Positions 61,493-64,000 of a stretch of 64,000 nt of DNA are shown here, piece by piece. Both the position numbers and the translations under genes were made by a program. Source of the DNA: Kappaphycus alvarezii (Eukaryota > Rhodophyta > Florideophyceae > Gigartinales > Solieriaceae); assembly GCA_002205965.3 (NCBI GenBank), contig NADL03000614.1:682001-746000 (forward strand), given 5' to 3'. The notes below the pieces were generated by a model, which ran no database searches, had not been told where the DNA came from, and saw only the letters and a program-made list of their open reading frames with translations. Positions within the stretch are counted from its first letter, which is position 1; each line of letters begins with the position of its first letter.

Positions 61493-63260
61493 TCAACCAC
61501 CCGTTCGGAAATGGGCCAAGAACCACGTTGCAGCCGGGTTTCTTTCAATACGACCATCGAAATAAACTCGAAATATTGGGCCGGAAGCCCAATCCATCCT
61601 ATTAATTATCCACACCCGCAAAAATCTCAAGCTGACCGGCTCGTTCAGGCCCCATATCCGCAAACTTTGCGTGCTGTAATAGCAACCTTTCGGCGCAGTG
61701 ATCTCCAACCACTGAAAAACCTCATCCATGGCGTCCCCCAATTTGCAGCCGCCTTTAGCCTGACCGGCGACCTTATTAAACCACACTTCCGACTGCGACC
61801 GCATCTTACTCCACCGTTCAAACACTTGTGTAGCATAACTGCGGGGGCGTATTACAGTATGATACTGTATGGCGGGCTAGCGATGTACGTCAAATTGCGG
61901 ACCTTACAGTCCATCGACACTGTACGGTCGGGATGGCTAGCTGTACGGGACGCACTGTAATGGTGGGTACTGACAGTGCCCTTCGGCTTCCTGAGACCTA
62001 GGGTTGTCGTATATTTGTCTTTAATAGCCTCGTATAGTAGTAGCAAGACGTGCCATACTTAAGTGCCCAACGTCTCCCTCGTACCAGGGAGGTGGGATAC
62101 CAACACGATACCCGGCATTAAACTCTAAGGCGCCTCGTTCGGGATACTTGGCTGACCCTTTTTTCCCTTTATTTTGGCTACTCTACGGCATTTGTTGCTT
62201 TCGCACTAGGCTTCGGACAAGTCTGCATCCTACGGGACAAGGGTGGTAGTGGACGGGGACTACGAAACGGACGTCGTAGATCTCCTCGACCACCGTCGGA
62301 TCCGTGCGATACAGGATAGCCACGACCGACGGGAGGGAAGAGGCGAGCTCCGCCAACTCGTTTACCTGTCCCCACGACCTTGCTCCCCCGTCCCACGGTG
62401 GGCGCTCCCTAGTTGACCGGACAACGAAGAATCGTGCACAACCGACTCGGTATCGCGTCCCGTACGGTTCTATGCTAACTTCACGCTGTAGCACGGGCTA
62501 CCTTTTATGGTACAATATTGTGATGACTACCCCCAATACACCCGGCCAGTCCTTATTCGAATGGTAGGCCAGCCTCAGCGGACGGACAGTCAACTTCCCT
62601 TTCTGGTTCATGAGCTTCACGCTTATCTCTCCGTCAGACGCGAGCTCCACCTCAACTGGGGCAACATGAGCGGCTTTATCACTATGTCACTGTAAAGGGT
62701 AAGCGAAGAGGAGCATTGCATGCGGGCCTACTAAATCTTCCGCCTCGGTCAACAAACCCAACTTCACAACCCGCAATATCTCGCGTGCCGGTACCCCCAC
62801 CCGTTCCCTCTGAGCAAAGAATTCCCGATCGACCCTTTTCTCATGGACCGACAGCACTAAACTAACAAAATTCGATTTGATCGGAGAGGGGAAGTCCGAA
62901 TCCTCGTGGTAGTTGGAAACTGCCGTTACATATTGTCACGCAGGGCTCGGCCTGACCCTGCCGTCTAAGGATAGTTAGCCAATAAAAGCTACTGATTCTT
63001 CCTTCGTAGCTGGAAAATCCTGCCTATCCTCATCATCACAGAAGGCCCACTACTCCTAAACTGGCTCAGCATATTCTTTCACGTCCTCTCCGTCCACCCA
63101 TGCTCTTCAAACATCATAGCGGCTTATGTGCCACCACCATTGTCTTGTTGTAGAGATCTCCGCCCCGCTCCTGCCTTGGCTAACACTACCGCCTTAAACC
63201 TTTGATTCTATTCCACCCGAAAGCGCTTAGCTTTCACATCTCGATCTACGGCTGCCAACT
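61493..63260 (-). mobile_element. Tyrosine-recombinase element (Crypton- or DIRS-like), broken
   Basis: Minus-strand order: core-binding domain start (KAVVLAKAGAGRRSLQQDN then MMFEEHGW, about 63190-63090); QYVTAVSNYHEDSDFPSPIK (about 62930); a catalytic-domain stretch (AEDLVGPHAMLLFAYPLQ, VEVELASDGEISVKL, GKLTVRPLRLAY); then SLRIWGLNEPVSL, NRMDWASGPIFRVYFDGRIE and ATWFLAHF near 61690-61520. The last part holds the R, W and Tyr of the tyrosine-recombinase box; the His of HxxR appears as Gln. The order fits the recombinases of Crypton or DIRS-like elements. No reverse transcriptase was seen here, which slightly favours Crypton. The copy has several breaks. Termini were not identified. Confidence 0.6.
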
Positions 63261-63320
63261 CCCACTAAGAGTTGATGGAGCGCTCAATTTCGAACACATC
63301 TCGTCCTGTACCCAGCACCC

Positions 63321-63967
63321 TTATCTTAGAGCTGATTCCTCGCAAGGGCGCAAATCACGGTTGCGCTTCCATACTGGCAATGGCATCACTTTCCAACCTC
63401 CAGCCGTCGCCACTTTGCCAACCACGAGAGGTATAAAATCTAATGACGGATTCCACAACCTCGCCTTCCCGTCTCCCCAGTCTTCTTCCGTCTGCGTCGA
63501 CATTTACTTCCTCCTCGGTACCTCCGTTCCCCCTTAGACTCTTCTAGAAGACCACATCGTCCAGCCCGTACTTCGCCACGATGACCTCCACGATTGTCGC
63601 AGTGGCCCCCACATCCCTCAGATCCCAGGTCCGTGAGAAAGAATCGGCGAACCGTTTGACTGCTGACAGGATCCTTCTCACCTCGATCTGCACGCCCATT
63701 CCCTTCGGTGGTTCCGCAGGCTTCCTAGAATCCGCCATCATCGGCGGCGAGGCGGACAATATTGCCTCGCGAATTGACACCACCGCTCTTTTGTACTCGT
63801 GCAGCAACACGCGCTTCACCTCTAGTTCGTACACGTAGCTGACTAAGTTTCCATGGAGTAACAGCTGTACCGCCCGCAACTCCCTCAAATTGGTCGAGAG
63901 CGCTCTGTCCTAGGCCCTGAAAAATCTTGACCCCTCTAAAACCCCGGAAACCCTCTTCGAAATCCAA
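63321..63967 (-). other. Open frames upstream of the recombinase, unassigned
   Basis: Two overlapping minus-strand frames (63544-63888, 114 codons; 63725-63967, 80 codons) and a third at 63321-63503 continue from the recombinase toward the window end. The longest contains LLHGNLVSYVYELEVKRVLL and VGATATIVEVIVAKYGLDDV and looks like real coding sequence. The position suggests an upstream gene or N-terminal region of the same element. No family was recognised. Confidence 0.3.
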
Positions 63968-64000
63968 TTTCCCCCCGTACCCATGTCCGCCTCATCGCTA

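Noticed and set aside
1-64000. CRISPR arrays, bacterial operons or a bacterial host
   Set aside because: There are no regularly spaced repeats and gene density is very low; the elements found are eukaryotic.

Overview
This is a transposon graveyard from a eukaryotic nuclear genome. Almost every recognisable coding stretch belongs to a mobile element, most are decayed, and the DNA switches abruptly between AT-rich spans (about 15.6-29 kb and 52.4-61.3 kb) and GC-rich patches (about 12.6-15 kb, 29-31 kb, 41-52 kb, 61.3-64 kb). The mix is LINE-like elements with a restriction-like endonuclease, Ty1/copia, PIF/Harbinger, hAT, an IS4/piggyBac-like DDE family, Myb/SANT-like accessory proteins and a tyrosine-recombinase element. 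From memory this mix resembles oomycetes, other stramenopiles or early-diverging fungi. That is a weak inference, and no host marker gene here settles it. No rRNA, tRNA or CRISPR array was recognised.

Layout. 1-4.5 kb: unassigned, decayed. 4.5-10.5 kb: a broken Ty1/copia element on the minus strand with both LTRs; a small inverted-repeat element sits in its left LTR. 10.5-15.7 kb: short repeats, a palindrome and two minus-strand LINE C-terminal fragments. 15.7-23.2 kb: AT-rich, essentially without genes. 23.2-28.1 kb: a hAT relic and a DDE transposase relic, both minus. 29.2-30.8 kb: the only good candidate for a non-transposon gene, a six-hairpin glycoside hydrolase homologue split over three frames. 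31.4-37 kb: a LINE 3' fragment, then a long decayed DNA transposon with a YqaJ-like nuclease region, a DDE-transposase tail and a Cys-rich end. 38.7-39.8 kb: a Myb/SANT-like pseudogene. 41-52.4 kb: a nest of LINE copies in both orientations plus two copies of one LTR. 53.3-57.5 kb: a copia RNase H fragment and a PIF/Harbinger relic, bracketed by a 128-bp repeat pair. 61.5-63.2 kb: a tyrosine-recombinase gene, minus strand, with an unassigned frame upstream.

The best-resolved history is in the LINE nest. Two insertions consisting only of a LINE 3' end are bracketed by target-site duplications (7 bp and 12 bp); the shorter is 43 bp long. A 1346-bp LTR with a 5-bp target duplication splits the reverse transcriptase of another LINE. 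All calls come from reading translations and comparing them with remembered family motifs; no database search was run.
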